From an uncultured Stenotrophomonas sp. (lineage in GTDB: Bacteria; Pseudomonadota; Gammaproteobacteria; Xanthomonadales; Xanthomonadaceae): a stretch of 64,000 nucleotides of DNA. Made by a program: the position numbers and the translations under genes. Positions within the stretch are counted from its first letter, which is position 1; every line of letters begins with the position of its first letter. Positions 42,350-51,645 of this stretch are shown in pieces. The notes under the pieces were generated by a model. The model searched no databases. It had not been told where the DNA came from and worked only from the letters and a program-made list of their open reading frames with translations. The stretch covers positions 186,001 through 250,000 of the forward strand of contig CAJYNG010000019.1 of NCBI GenBank assembly GCA_913775725.1, given 5' to 3'.

Positions 42350-42827
42350 GGTGAGGCTCCTCGCAGACGGCAGGCCACCTGCAGATGCAAGGTGGCGGAC
42401 GGTGCGGGTTGGCGTACCGGACAACTCCCAGATGGATGGAAACTCCGGCGGATTCCCGGGAATCCCCACGCACCGCCCGCCATGAAGCGAGCACAGCGCA
42501 TTGTCCGCGATGCCGCGCGAGGCATCGGAAGCTTTCCATCTGACAGTTGATTTCAGGACGCCAATCCCGGCCAAGGCACCTGCCCCGGCCAGGTCATCAG
42601 GCCATCGCCGCACGCGGCGATCTGTAAGGAAATTCCCAAGTGCGGCGCGGGCTTGCCAATGCGTGGGCTGGAACACGCGCGGGGCGCGGCAGCGATCACG
42701 GTGGTGTCGCGTTGGGCCTGAGGCCCGATCGTCGCGCGAGGGGGATTCGGTGGCACAAGCGACACAGAGCGCAAAGGTCGGCAGGGTTCGTGCCGACCAA
42801 GGTCGGCACCCACCAAAGCATGGGCCC
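42350..42827. other. 478-base gap without a recognisable gene
   Basis: It holds imperfect inverted repeats and one REP-like stem GTGCCGACCAAGGTCGGCAC (42790-42809) just before the kinase stop. I see no gene or clear promoter. Confidence 0.5.
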
Positions 42828-44198
42828 TTACAGCGGCTTCGGCGAGAACGTCAGGGTGGCGATCACGCCACGCTGGCCACCGGGGCGCACGCTCACCTGC
42901 CAGCCGTACAGATCGCACAGGCGGCTGACGATCGACAGGCCGATGCCGCCGCCCTGCGAATGGCCGGCGTGGGTGCCACGGTAGCCACGCTGGAACAGCT
43001 TGGCCGCATCTTCCTCGCTCAGGCCCGGGCCGCTGTCGGTTACCGAGACCGCGTTGGCGCCCACGTGCACGCGCACTTCGCCATCCTGCGAATACTTCAC
43101 CGCGTTGCCGATCAGGTTGCCCAAGGCCACCGACAGCGCGGCTTCGGGCGCATCGATCACCAGATCGCGCTCGCCTTCCAGCGCCAGCTCCAGCGGCTTG
43201 CCACCCAGCTGCGCACGATGCGCGTCCAGCAGCTGCTCGGCCACGCGGGCGACGTTGCTGGTGCCCTGCCCGCGCTCGTTGCGCGACAGCAGCAGCAGCG
43301 CGCCGATCAGGTCGCTGCACTGCTGTTCGGCACGCTGGATGCGCTGCAGGCGCTGCAGCACCTTCTCGTCCAGGCCGGGCCGGGTCAGCAGCAGCTCGGT
43401 GGCGCCACGGATCACCGCCAGCGGCGTGCGCAGCTCGTGGCTGACGTCTGCATTGAACTCGCGGTCGCGCTGCACCACCTCGGTCAGCCGCGACGAATAG
43501 TCGTCCAGTGCCTGGGCCAGCTGCCCCACTTCGTCGTCGGGGAAACGTGGCGCCAAGGGTTCGGGGTCACTGGTACCGCCGCGGTAGGCGCGCAGCCGCG
43601 CGGCCAGATCCGACACCGGTTTCATCACCTTCGACGCCGACCACCAGCCCAGCACCAGCGACAGCACGCTGAACACCAGCACCGACAGCACCAGCGCGCG
43701 GTTGAGCTGCTTGCCGCCACGCACGCTGTCGGTCATGTCATAGGCGAGGAAGAACCAGGCGTCGTCGGCCTTGCGCACCGCCAGCTTGTAGGCGTACGGC
43801 TGCCCCTGCTCGTCGGTGCCACTCAGGTTGTAGTTGCCATTCTGCAGGTCGGCCCACTGCGGCCAGGATTCGCGGGCCTTGTCGAACTTGTCCGCCGAGT
43901 AGGCGTATGCCCGGATCTGCTGCACGGGCACCGCCGGATTGCGCCCCGGATGCTCATAGAAGCGGCGCGCGTACTCTTCGATGTTGTGGTTGATCACGTC
44001 CTCCACCAACTGGTTTTCCACCCGCATGCGGGCCCAGTTGGTGGCGAACGCGAACAGTGTTGTCAGGCAGAAGCCCAACAACACGAACGACACGATGATG
44101 CGGCTGCGCAGGCGCCGCCGATAAGGCGTGCGCCGGCGCTCCCCCTTCGTTGCCACCGAATCAGGCTTCCGGGGTGGCGATGCGGTATCCGATGCCAT
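42828..44198 (-). CDS. Sensor histidine kinase, ColS/RaxH-like
   Basis: The 456-residue kinase has two membrane helices (IIVSFVLLGFCLTTLFAF near 34-51 and ALVLSVLVFSVLSLVLGWW near 168-186) bounding a roughly 115-residue periplasmic sensor, a HAMP linker, a HisKA box FNADVSHELRTPLAVIRG with His 254, and an ATPase domain ending GGGIGLSIVSRLCDLYGW. It pairs with the response regulator, whose stop it overlaps by 38 bases. The signal is unknown. Two related periplasmic proteins are encoded upstream in the same run. Confidence 0.85.
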   Translation of the reverse strand: MASDTASPPRKPDSVATKGERRRTPYRRRLRSRIIVSFVLLGFCLTTLFAFATNWARMRVENQLVEDVINHNIEEYARRFYEHPGRNPAVPVQQIRAYAYSADKFDKARESWPQWADLQNGNYNLSGTDEQGQPYAYKLAVRKADDAWFFLAYDMTDSVRGGKQLNRALVLSVLVFSVLSLVLGWWSASKVMKPVSDLAARLRAYRGGTSDPEPLAPRFPDDEVGQLAQALDDYSSRLTEVVQRDREFNADVSHELRTPLAVIRGATELLLTRPGLDEKVLQRLQRIQRAEQQCSDLIGALLLLSRNERGQGTSNVARVAEQLLDAHRAQLGGKPLELALEGERDLVIDAPEAALSVALGNLIGNAVKYSQDGEVRVHVGANAVSVTDSGPGLSEEDAAKLFQRGYRGTHAGHSQGGGIGLSIVSRLCDLYGWQVSVRPGGQRGVIATLTFSPKPL

Positions 44199-44844
44199 GG
44201 CGGGTCTGGATCAGCGGCACTTCAAACGGCTTGTCGACCACCGCACGCAGGCCATGGATGTGCACGCGCAGGGAATCCGAGTCGGGCAGTTCTTCGCCCC
44301 ACACACGGGTCTCCAGCTCCTGGCGGGTCACCACGGCGGGGGCCGCTTCCATCAGCGCCTGCAGGATCTTCAGTGCGGTCGGGTTGAGCTGCAGCAGCTT
44401 GCCCTGCCGGCGCACTTCCAGCGTGTCCAGGTTGTATTCCAGATCGCCGGTTTCCAGCACGCGGGTCTGCACGCCCTTGCCGCGTCGCGACAGGGCGTTC
44501 AGACGCACTTCCACTTCCTGCAGCGCAAACGGCTTGATCAGGTAGTCGTCTGCGCCGGAATCGAAGCCGGCCAGCTTGTTGTCCAGCGAATCGCGGGCAG
44601 TGAGCATCAGTACCGGGGTCTGCTTGCGCGCTTCATTGCGCAACTTGCGGCAGACCTCGATGCCGTCCATGCCTGGCAGGTTGAGATCCAACACGATCGC
44701 GTCGAACTCGTGCACCACGGCCAGGTGCAGACCGGTAACCCCGTCAGCCGCGAAGTCCACGGTGTGCCCCCGGTCCTCCAGGTAGTCGCCCAGGTTGGCC
44801 GCAATGTCGCTGTTGTCTTCGATTACCAGGATTCTCACTGTCAC
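44161..44844 (-). CDS. OmpR-family response regulator, ColR/RaxR-like
   Basis: The 227-residue regulator has a receiver domain with Asp 53 (AIVLDLNLPGMD), Lys in LIKPFAL and a winged-helix output domain (SLRVHIHGLRAVVDKPFEVP, then TRHGIGYRI). GTG 44844 or, better spaced from AGAGGT, GTG 44838 is the start. Only 2 bases separate it from the stop of an upstream periplasmic protein gene, so that gene and its paralogue are probably in the same operon. Confidence 0.9.
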   Translation of the reverse strand: MTVRILVIEDNSDIAANLGDYLEDRGHTVDFAADGVTGLHLAVVHEFDAIVLDLNLPGMDGIEVCRKLRNEARKQTPVLMLTARDSLDNKLAGFDSGADDYLIKPFALQEVEVRLNALSRRGKGVQTRVLETGDLEYNLDTLEVRRQGKLLQLNPTALKILQALMEAAPAVVTRQELETRVWGEELPDSDSLRVHIHGLRAVVDKPFEVPLIQTRHGIGYRIATPEA

Positions 44845-44846
44845 CT

Positions 44847-45320
44847 CTAATTGACGATTTTGCCGACGTGCTGAGCCTTGCTCAGATCGTGCTGTGCCTT
44901 GTCCTTGTACCGCTCACGCTCGGCGACGGTCATGCACTGTGTCGTGGACCGGTTCGAACCGATGACCTTTTCACGTTGGCATATTAGACGACTATCTTCA
45001 CGCGCCTGTGTCAAAACCGTGTTCACGATCTCCTGGTCGTTGAAGACGTCGGTTCGCACCTGTTCAGGCATGGCATCACGGTTCGGATGCTGCTCGACGG
45101 CGGTGCGCATGCGTACCAGCGCCTCGCGCACACGGCTGCGATCGGCCGGCTTCAGTTCGCTGTAGGTCTCGCCATCATTGAGCTCGACTTCGATGCGTTC
45201 GATCTGCTGCTGCAGCGGCTTGCCCGGGATGAAGACCTCACCGGCCCGCTTGGAGGCCGCGACGGTGGTGGCCAGGGTCAGTCCCAGGATCAGGACTGCA
45301 GGTATCAGAAGAGGCTTCAT
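44847..45320 (-). CDS. Periplasmic protein of unknown function, paralogue B
   Basis: The 157-residue product has a signal peptide (LIPAVLILGLTLATTVAA) and a mature part with QQQIERIEVELNDGETYSEL, then VFNDQEIVNTVLTQAREDSR and two Cys (LICQREK, TTQCMTVAER). It shares this pattern with the gene upstream (VFNDQERINTVLVRAHEDSR, CQHTRT, SRCLSVAER). AAGGA precedes ATG 45320. It ends 2 bases before the response-regulator start. No known family recognised; a role in sensing with the two-component system is inferred from location. Confidence 0.65.
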   Translation of the reverse strand: MKPLLIPAVLILGLTLATTVAASKRAGEVFIPGKPLQQQIERIEVELNDGETYSELKPADRSRVREALVRMRTAVEQHPNRDAMPEQVRTDVFNDQEIVNTVLTQAREDSRLICQREKVIGSNRSTTQCMTVAERERYKDKAQHDLSKAQHVGKIVN

Positions 45321-45409
45321 GACAAACGAATCCTTGTTTGGGTTGAATGCCGACTGTATTCGCACCGCCTTCACGCCAGCAAGTGCCAACCGCCGGGGCG
45401 GCGGACGGC

Positions 45410-45886
45410 CTAGCGGTTGCCGGGCGGACTGAAGTTGTTGAAGGTCCGCTGGTCATGGATCAGCGCCTTGCCCTTTTCTTCGATGCGCCGCCGCTCGGCC
45501 ACGCTCAGGCAACGGCTTCGGGGCATGTTGCTGCCGGTGGTGCGGGTGTGCTGGCAGATCTGCCGGCTGTCCTCGTGGGCCCGGACCAGAACGGTGTTGA
45601 TCCGTTCCTGATCGTTGAAGACCTCAGCCTGCACCTGTGGCGGGAGTTCCTGCAGCGCCTGGTGGTCCCCCATCCGCTGGGTGATGCGGGCCAGAGCCTG
45701 CCGCACCTGGGCACGGTCGTCTGCGGAAATCTCGCTGTAGTCGCCGTCATCGAGCGCCTTTTCGACCCGCCGCACCTGCTCGGCCACTGGCGCCTGGCGG
45801 TCCATCTGCACAACGGGGTTCTCCGGCTTGGCCGCAGCAGTCCCCACCAGCCCCAGCAACAACGCGATCATCGTGATGCGGTACAT
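45410..45886 (-). CDS. Periplasmic protein of unknown function, paralogue A
   Basis: The 158-residue product has a signal peptide (MIALLLGLVGTAAA) and the same mature pattern as the gene downstream: AEQVRRVEKALDDGDYSEIS, then VFNDQERINTVLVRAHEDSR and Cys pairs spaced alike. The two are tandem paralogues of clearly diverged sequence. GGAGG lies 7 bases before ATG 45886. A terminator separates it from rimK upstream, so transcription probably begins in the 80 bases before this gene and continues into the regulator and kinase genes. Confidence 0.65.
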   Translation of the reverse strand: MYRITMIALLLGLVGTAAAKPENPVVQMDRQAPVAEQVRRVEKALDDGDYSEISADDRAQVRQALARITQRMGDHQALQELPPQVQAEVFNDQERINTVLVRAHEDSRQICQHTRTTGSNMPRSRCLSVAERRRIEEKGKALIHDQRTFNNFSPPGNR

Positions 45887-45968
45887 CGCCAGCCTCCGAT
45901 CCATCCAGGAACGATGGGGGCACTCTACGACCGTCACCGGGCCTCCACAAGGGACGCGCCACAGCCAT

Positions 45969-46002
45969 AAAAAAGACCCAGGCGGTGCCCCCGCCTGGGT
46001 CT
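45969..46002 (-). terminator. Rho-independent terminator downstream of rimK
   Basis: On the minus strand AGACCCAGGCGG pairs with CCGCCTGGGTCT over a 5-base loop, followed by TTTTTTAT: 12 perfect base pairs. It lies about 130 bases past the rimK stop. Confidence 0.9.
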
Positions 46003-46131
46003 GAAGTTGTATCCCGATACCGATCCTGCTGAGAGGCAGAGCTGCGGTTCGCTGAAGGCTACGCCGGGGCCGATTAAAGGCGTGTTAAACCCGGCCTCAT
46101 TCACCCATGAGAATCGCAAGCAACTGAATAA

Positions 46132-47010
46132 TCAGGGCTTTTTAAGTTTCTCGACGTGCTCGATGATGCGTGTCGCCACGTCCACCCCACAGGCGGCTTC
46201 GATCCCCTCCAGCCCCGGCGTGGAGTTGACCTCCAGCACCAGCGGGCCACGGGCGGAGCGGATCAGGTCCACGCCACAGACCGACAGGCCCAGCGCCTTG
46301 GCCGAACGCACCGCCACCTGCTGCTCGGCACGGCTGGCCTTGGCGGCCACCGCCGTGCCGCCGGCGTGCAGGTTGGAGCGGAAGTCGCCTTCCGGCGCCT
46401 GCCGCTGCATCGAGGCCACCACCTGGTCGCCGACCACGAAGCAGCGCAGGTCGGCGCCCTTGGCCTCACCGATGAACTCCTGCATCAGGAAATTGGCATA
46501 CAGCCCGCGCAGGGCCTCGACGATGCCGCGCGATGCACTGGCCTTCTCGGTGAGGATCACGCCACGCCCCTGGGTACCCTCGTTGAGCTTCACCACGTGC
46601 GGCGGCGGGCCCAGCATGGACAGCAGGTCGACAGTGTCATCGGGGTTGTCGCCGAACACGGTGACCGGCATGTCGATGCCCTTGGCCGCCAGCAACTGGT
46701 GTGCGCGCAGCTTGTCGCGCGAACGCAGGATCGCGTCGGACGGATTGGGCGTGCGCGCGCCCATCAGCTCGAACTGGCGCAGCACAGCGGTGCCATAGCG
46801 GGTGATGGAGGCACCGATGCGCGGAATGACCATGTCCACGCCGGTCATCGGCCGGCCCTTGTAGTGCATCGAGAAGCCATCGGCGGCGATGCGCATGTAG
46901 CAGCGCAGCGGGTCGAGGATGCGCACGGTGTGGCCGCGCGCGCGCGCTGCCTCGACCAGCCGGCGGGTGGAGTACAGGGAGCTGTTGCGGGACAGGATGG
47001 CGAGCTTCAT
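46132..47010 (-). CDS. rimK: Ribosomal protein S6 glutamate ligase RimK
   Basis: The 292-residue ATP-grasp enzyme begins [20 protein letters not shown] and carries [19 protein letters not shown] (nucleotide-binding loop), [20 protein letters not shown] and [17 protein letters not shown] (magnesium-binding). RimK adds glutamates to the C-terminus of ribosomal protein S6. Length and motifs match E. coli RimK. Confidence 0.93.
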   Translation of the reverse strand: MKLAILSRNSSLYSTRRLVEAARARGHTVRILDPLRCYMRIAADGFSMHYKGRPMTGVDMVIPRIGASITRYGTAVLRQFELMGARTPNPSDAILRSRDKLRAHQLLAAKGIDMPVTVFGDNPDDTVDLLSMLGPPPHVVKLNEGTQGRGVILTEKASASRGIVEALRGLYANFLMQEFIGEAKGADLRCFVVGDQVVASMQRQAPEGDFRSNLHAGGTAVAAKASRAEQQVAVRSAKALGLSVCGVDLIRSARGPLVLEVNSTPGLEGIEAACGVDVATRIIEHVEKLKKP

Positions 47011-47077
47011 CGCGGCAGGATCGGGCGGCAGGCGCGCAGCATAGCGCGGGCGTGTGGCGCTGCGATGATGGATGTAC

Positions 47078-48103
47078 TCAGAGCCGCTGGCGCAACAGTG
47101 CCGGTGTCAGCTGCGTCATCTTCAACGTCAGCTTCCGCAGCGACGTTGCATTGGCATAGCCAACCCGCTCGGCCACATCCTCCACCGAAAGATCTGTCCG
47201 CTCCAGAAGCCGCTGAGCCATCCGCATCCGTACCGTCTGCACCAGCACCCGTGGCGAACTGCCGGTAACCCGATGGACGCGTCGGGCCAGGGTACGCGCC
47301 GTCAGGTGCAGGCGCCGGGCCGCTTCTTCCATGCCCAGAGCATGCGGCAGGCTGGTTTCGATCAACGATTCGAAACGGCGCACGGTGTCGTCATCGTGGT
47401 CGGCATCCTGCCAGGCCATGTAGCGAGCCTGGGTGGTGCGGCTGTCCACCAGCAGGAAACGCATGACCGCCTCGGCCACGTCACGCCCGGAGTACTGGCG
47501 CACCAGGTGCAGCATCAGATCCATCTGTGCCATTGCTGCCCCTGCCGTGGTCAGTCGACCCTCCTCTGCCACCATGCAGGCCGGATCCAGCCGTGCCTGC
47601 GGGAAGCGCCGACGCAGCAGGCCCGCCAATGCCCAATGACTGGTGACACGACGGCCGTCGAGCAATCCAGCCTCCCCCAGCACCAGTACCCCCGAACAGC
47701 TGGCGCAGACCCTGCCCCCGCTCGCGTGGAAGTGGGCAGCCAAGCGTGCCAGATGCTGGGCATCCGGCATGGCCAACCGGCGCAATGCAATACCGTCGGT
47801 GTAGCGGGCGTCCAGTCCACATGGCTCGTGCCCGTTGGCATCGAGCATGCCGTCCAGCCCCAGGCTGGGGATGACCAGTACGCCGGCAGCCCCATCGCCG
47901 ATGCTGGACAGCGGATCGGCCTTCAGCGTCATGCCATTGCTCAACCGCAACTGGCGACGGCTGCCTGCCACGCGCCAGCGCAGCGCCGGCTGACCGAGGC
48001 GCTCGGCCGAGCGATTGGCGAAATCCAGTACATCGAGTGTCGCGCCCACGCTGGCAGCCAACGTCCCGTCGAGCACCGCGATGATGAATTCAGGTTTGTC
48101 CAT
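47078..48103 (-). CDS. GlxA-family transcriptional regulator (DJ-1/PfpI + AraC domains)
   Basis: The 341-residue protein has an N-terminal DJ-1/PfpI-type domain ([33 protein letters not shown] with Cys at the nucleophile-like elbow) and a C-terminal AraC-type pair of helix-turn-helix motifs ([38 protein letters not shown]). Such regulators control neighbouring catabolic or transport genes. It is divergent from the MFS transporter, which is its likely target. ATG 48103 lacks a ribosome-binding site; TTG 48127, behind GAGGTG, is an alternative start. Confidence 0.85.
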   Translation of the reverse strand: MDKPEFIIAVLDGTLAASVGATLDVLDFANRSAERLGQPALRWRVAGSRRQLRLSNGMTLKADPLSSIGDGAAGVLVIPSLGLDGMLDANGHEPCGLDARYTDGIALRRLAMPDAQHLARLAAHFHASGGRVCASCSGVLVLGEAGLLDGRRVTSHWALAGLLRRRFPQARLDPACMVAEEGRLTTAGAAMAQMDLMLHLVRQYSGRDVAEAVMRFLLVDSRTTQARYMAWQDADHDDDTVRRFESLIETSLPHALGMEEAARRLHLTARTLARRVHRVTGSSPRVLVQTVRMRMAQRLLERTDLSVEDVAERVGYANATSLRKLTLKMTQLTPALLRQRL

Positions 48104-48195
48104 TCTGGATTGTTTTTTGTCAATCAAGACACCTCGCAGTGTAGACCAGCAACGCTTTAATAAGTCACGCGGTCATCACATCGGGGGCTTGAGCA

Positions 48196-49407
48196 ATGCA
48201 GACAGAGCCACGCAGCACGGTGTTGATGGGCTCGCCTGCAGTACTGCCATCACTGTGGCCGGCCTTCGCCCTGTGCCTGTCGATGGCGGTTGCCAACGGC
48301 CTGGGGCGATTTGCCTACGCACTGCTGCTTCCCGCCATGCGCGAGGATCTGCAATGGACCTATGCGCAGGCGGGTTGGCTCAACACGGCAAATGCGCTCG
48401 GCTATGTGCTTGGAGCAGGCACCGCCTATGCGCTTCTGCACCGGGTCAGCGCACGCCGCTTGTTCCAGGCAGGCCTGGGGCTGTGCGTGTTCACTCTCGC
48501 CGTGACCGGCGCCAGCGGTGCCCTGCCCTGGCTGAGCACCCAACGCGTCCTCAACGGCGTCGGCGCTGCCTGGGTCTCGGCCTGCGGCAGCACGCTCGTG
48601 CTGCTGCACTACCGGCATGCACCCAACCGTCGCGGAGCGGCAACAGGTCTGTTCTTCGGCGGCGCCGGCATCGGGATCATTGCCGCCGGCCTGGCCGTGG
48701 CGCCGCTGCTGGCCATCCATGGGGCCGCAACCTGGCCAACGGCGTGGCTGGTGCTGGGGGCCGTTGGGCTTCTCGCCTCGATATGGCCAATGACACTGGC
48801 CGGCCGGATACAGGAATCAACCGCCGTCACTGAAGCCCACGACCATGCGCCGCTGCCACTTCGGCACCTGGGTGCCTGCCTGGCAGCCTACTTCTGCTGG
48901 GCCGGTGGCTACATCATCTATCTCACTTTCATTTTTGCGTGGCTGCGCGACCACGGACTGTCCTGGCAGCAGGGCATCGCCGTGTGGACGGTGCTGGGCA
49001 TCGCAATCCTGTGTTCGGGAATGCTCTGGCGGCGCGCGCTGGGTGCATGGCCTGGCGCGCACGTGCTGTCAGCGTGCTGCGCGGTGTCACTGCTGGGCAC
49101 GCTGGCACCGTTGCTGGGCGGCACGACGGGCCTGTTTGTTTCCGCTGCGGTGTTCGGCTCAAGCGTCTTCATCGCTGCAGCCGCCATCGCGGTCCTTGTC
49201 CGGCAGAACCTGCCTGCGGCGCGCATAGGCCGCGCGATGGCCCTGTTCAACCTCGCCTTCGCCGCCGGCCAGGCCATCGGTCCGGTGGCCGCCGGCGCAG
49301 TGGCCGATCGTACCGGTCTGGATGGAGCGCTATGGCTCAGTGCCGCGCTGCATGTCGCCGCCGTCGCCCTGCCGTGGGCGGCACGCGCCCCGCGCGGCGC
49401 CGGATGA
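48196..49407 (+). CDS. YbfB/YjiJ family MFS transporter
   Basis: The 403-residue membrane protein has about 12 hydrophobic helices and the YbfB/YjiJ N-terminal segment ANGLGRFAYALLLPAMREDL, followed by YAQAGWLNTANALGYVLGAG. Substrates of this family are mostly unknown. The gene is divergent from the GlxA-type regulator and 27 bases before the thioesterase gene, so the three plus-strand genes likely form one regulated operon. Confidence 0.85.
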   Translation: MQTEPRSTVLMGSPAVLPSLWPAFALCLSMAVANGLGRFAYALLLPAMREDLQWTYAQAGWLNTANALGYVLGAGTAYALLHRVSARRLFQAGLGLCVFTLAVTGASGALPWLSTQRVLNGVGAAWVSACGSTLVLLHYRHAPNRRGAATGLFFGGAGIGIIAAGLAVAPLLAIHGAATWPTAWLVLGAVGLLASIWPMTLAGRIQESTAVTEAHDHAPLPLRHLGACLAAYFCWAGGYIIYLTFIFAWLRDHGLSWQQGIAVWTVLGIAILCSGMLWRRALGAWPGAHVLSACCAVSLLGTLAPLLGGTTGLFVSAAVFGSSVFIAAAAIAVLVRQNLPAARIGRAMALFNLAFAAGQAIGPVAAGAVADRTGLDGALWLSAALHVAAVALPWAARAPRGAG

Positions 49408-49434
49408 ACCTCACCAGCCTCCAAGGAGCTCCGT

Positions 49435-49863
49435 GTGCGCATTGTCATCTCTCCGCGATTTTCCGAAGTCGATGTGCTCGGGCATGTCACCAACACCGCG
49501 CTGCCGGTGTGGTTCGAGCATGGCCGCCTTCCGATCTTCCTGCATTTCAGCCAAACCGGAAACATGCGCGATCTCAGTCTGATCCTGCGCCGTTATGAAA
49601 TCGACTTCCTGAAACAGATCCGCGCAGAGCACGACGTCGAGATCGACACCCGCATTGATGCGATCGGCCGGTCGTCCCTGTCCATCGTGCAGAACGCCTT
49701 CCAATGCGGCCAGCAGGTCGCCAGCGGACGCTGCGTGATGGTCCATTTCGACTACACCGCCAACGCTGCGCAGGAGATCGACGGCACGCGACGGCGCGCC
49801 CTGTCGATCTTCTTCACCGAGGAGTACGCCCAATCACTTGCGATGAAGGAACCATCATGCTGA
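49435..49863 (+). CDS. Acyl-CoA thioesterase, hotdog fold (4HBT)
   Basis: The 142-residue protein starts MRIVISPRFSEVDVLGHVTN, where Asp/His sits at the place of the 4HBT catalytic Asp (typically YxDTDxxGHVxN). FLKQIRAEHDVEIDTRIDAI and a terminal FFTEEYAQSL follow. It should cleave acyl-CoA or acyl-carrier thioesters. The start is GTG behind AAGGAG. Its stop overlaps the next gene's ATG by 7 bases (ATGCTGA). Confidence 0.8.
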   Translation: MRIVISPRFSEVDVLGHVTNTALPVWFEHGRLPIFLHFSQTGNMRDLSLILRRYEIDFLKQIRAEHDVEIDTRIDAIGRSSLSIVQNAFQCGQQVASGRCVMVHFDYTANAAQEIDGTRRRALSIFFTEEYAQSLAMKEPSC

Positions 49864-51335
49864 ACAAGACCCACCGCGACACCGAGAGCTTCCTGCGGCA
49901 GATCCAGAACGTGCTGCCCGTGTTCGACAGCAATACGCTGCCGCAGGAGCCGCTGCCCAAGGAGCGCTGGGCGCAACTGATGGACGAGGGCATCTGCCTG
50001 CCCGCTATTCCGGTGGCGCACGAGGGGCGGCACAACCACCGCGAAATGTGCGAAGTGATTGAAATGATGTCGGAGTACAACCTGCCGCTGGGCATGTACA
50101 CGATGATCGTAACCGTGCTTTTCCTGCGCAACGTAGCGCTCAGCGGATCGTCCCGGCTGCAGGCGGAGGTCTTCGAGGACTTCCTCGAAAACCCCGTGAT
50201 CGGCGGCATCGCCTTCACCGAGCCGGAGCATGGCTCGAGCCTGTCGCGCATGAAGACTACCTATGAAGAACAGGATGGCAGCTACTACGTGCGGGGCAGC
50301 AAGCATTGGCAGGCCTTCAGCGCACAGGCCGACTGGTGGATCGTGTGCGCCCGCCAGTACGCCGGAAAACAGTTCGGCTACTTCGTGCACCGGCGCTCGG
50401 ACGGTGGCTTCGTTACCACCGAGGTCTACGACAGCCTTGGCCTGAAGAACCTGGGATACGGGCTGAACGAAATCGACATCCGGGTCGCCCCCCACCGGCG
50501 GCTCGACAAGCGTCGCACGGGACTGGGTGATACAGCCGAGATCCTGTGCGCGTCGAGGTTCAGCAAGGCGGCCATGTCCAGCGGCTTTCTGCGCCGTCTC
50601 TACCGGGAAGCGCTGTCGCAGACGCAGAACCGACAGATCGGCGAAGGCTCCCTGTATGACATCGAATACGTGCGCTACAAAGTGTCGCGCATCCGCAACC
50701 ACTACGTGATCTGCAACGCGCTTTACCACCATCTTCTGCTTGAAGAAGACTACACCTGCGATATCTCCGGCAGCATGTTCGCCTCCCTGGCCACCAAGGT
50801 GCTGTCGTCGGAACTGATGCTGGATTCCGCCATCGACTACCAACAGCTGTGCGGCGGAGAAGGCTACCGCACCGGTGCGGACAACATCGCTGCACACGCC
50901 CTGCTGGATGCACGGGTGTACACGATCTTCGATGGAACCAATGATCTGCTGTGCCAACACCTGGCCGACATCGCCCTGCATGAGATGCATGTTGGCGGAT
51001 TCGCGAATCTGCGCGACGTCCTGCAGGCCAACCCCTACAGCCGCTTCGCTGCGGCTCAGGCACCCCAGTTCGACGACATCGATACGCAGAACCTCAACCA
51101 GGCAGGCCGGGTTGTTCTGGGGCGGATGCTGTCGCGGATCTTCGGGCTGGACTGCCTGGTGCGCCGCGCACAGCGCCTGCACCAGATGCCCGGAGCGGGT
51201 CTGGTGGCGCGCGACCACGAGTCACAGGCACGCTACGACCGTCGCGACATTCGACAGGCGTCAAAACTGCTGATGCTCAATCTCAATGCGCTGCGGGAAG
51301 AGCTCGATTACGTGCAGAGCGACGCATGCGCATGA
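49857..51335 (+). CDS. Acyl-CoA dehydrogenase-like flavoprotein
   Basis: The 492-residue protein has acyl-CoA dehydrogenase features: GGIAFTEPEHGSSLS (FAD/substrate loop), YYVRGSKHWQAFSAQADWWIV (middle beta domain) and LCGGEGYRTGADNIAAHALLDARVYTIFDGTNDLL (cited in part), the C-terminal helical domain contacting FAD. The usual catalytic Glu position should be checked, as the region reads RVYTIFDGTND. It ends in a long C-terminal extension. With the coupled thioesterase and MFS protein it may form or degrade a specific acyl compound that is then transported. Confidence 0.8.
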   Translation: MLNKTHRDTESFLRQIQNVLPVFDSNTLPQEPLPKERWAQLMDEGICLPAIPVAHEGRHNHREMCEVIEMMSEYNLPLGMYTMIVTVLFLRNVALSGSSRLQAEVFEDFLENPVIGGIAFTEPEHGSSLSRMKTTYEEQDGSYYVRGSKHWQAFSAQADWWIVCARQYAGKQFGYFVHRRSDGGFVTTEVYDSLGLKNLGYGLNEIDIRVAPHRRLDKRRTGLGDTAEILCASRFSKAAMSSGFLRRLYREALSQTQNRQIGEGSLYDIEYVRYKVSRIRNHYVICNALYHHLLLEEDYTCDISGSMFASLATKVLSSELMLDSAIDYQQLCGGEGYRTGADNIAAHALLDARVYTIFDGTNDLLCQHLADIALHEMHVGGFANLRDVLQANPYSRFAAAQAPQFDDIDTQNLNQAGRVVLGRMLSRIFGLDCLVRRAQRLHQMPGAGLVARDHESQARYDRRDIRQASKLLMLNLNALREELDYVQSDACA

Positions 51336-51456
51336 AGCAGCGTCGATCACGGGCAGCTGTGGCAGGATCGCGTGGCGCAGCAACGTGGAAACTGCACGTT
51401 GAACCACAGGGCTGTGCGGAAACCCGGAGCATCTGATACTGGCCCGGACCGCAGGG

Positions 51457-51530
51457 TGGAGCGGGCGAAGGGAATCGAACCCTCGTCAGTAGCTTGGGAA
51501 GCTACAGCTCTACCATTGAGCTACGCCCGC
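51457..51530 (-). tRNA. tRNA-Gly (anticodon CCC)
   Basis: The minus strand reads GCGGGCGTAGCTCAATGG at the 5' end, an anticodon arm GTAGC-TTCCCAA-GCTAC with CCC, a T-arm GAGGGTTCGATTCCCTT, and an acceptor end CGCCCGC-T-CCA with CCA encoded. The cloverleaf is complete at 74 bases. Confidence 0.95.
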
Positions 51531-51595
51531 GTTGCGGTGGAAAGTCTATGCGCTGGGGCCGGTGTTGCGCAATGGTGCCCCCGCATCAGAGCGGG

Positions 51596-51637
51596 TTCGG
51601 AGCCCTTTCGTTGCCGAAAGGGATCCGACCCCGCCTG
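51596..51637. repeat. REP-like palindrome, GGGTC-type
   Basis: GGTTCGGAGCCCTTTCG faces GAAAGGGATCCGACCCC. It is related to the elements at 53913-53956 and 61558-61597 and lies 8 bases before the esterase stop. Confidence 0.7.
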
Positions 51638-51645
51638 GTTTCTGC

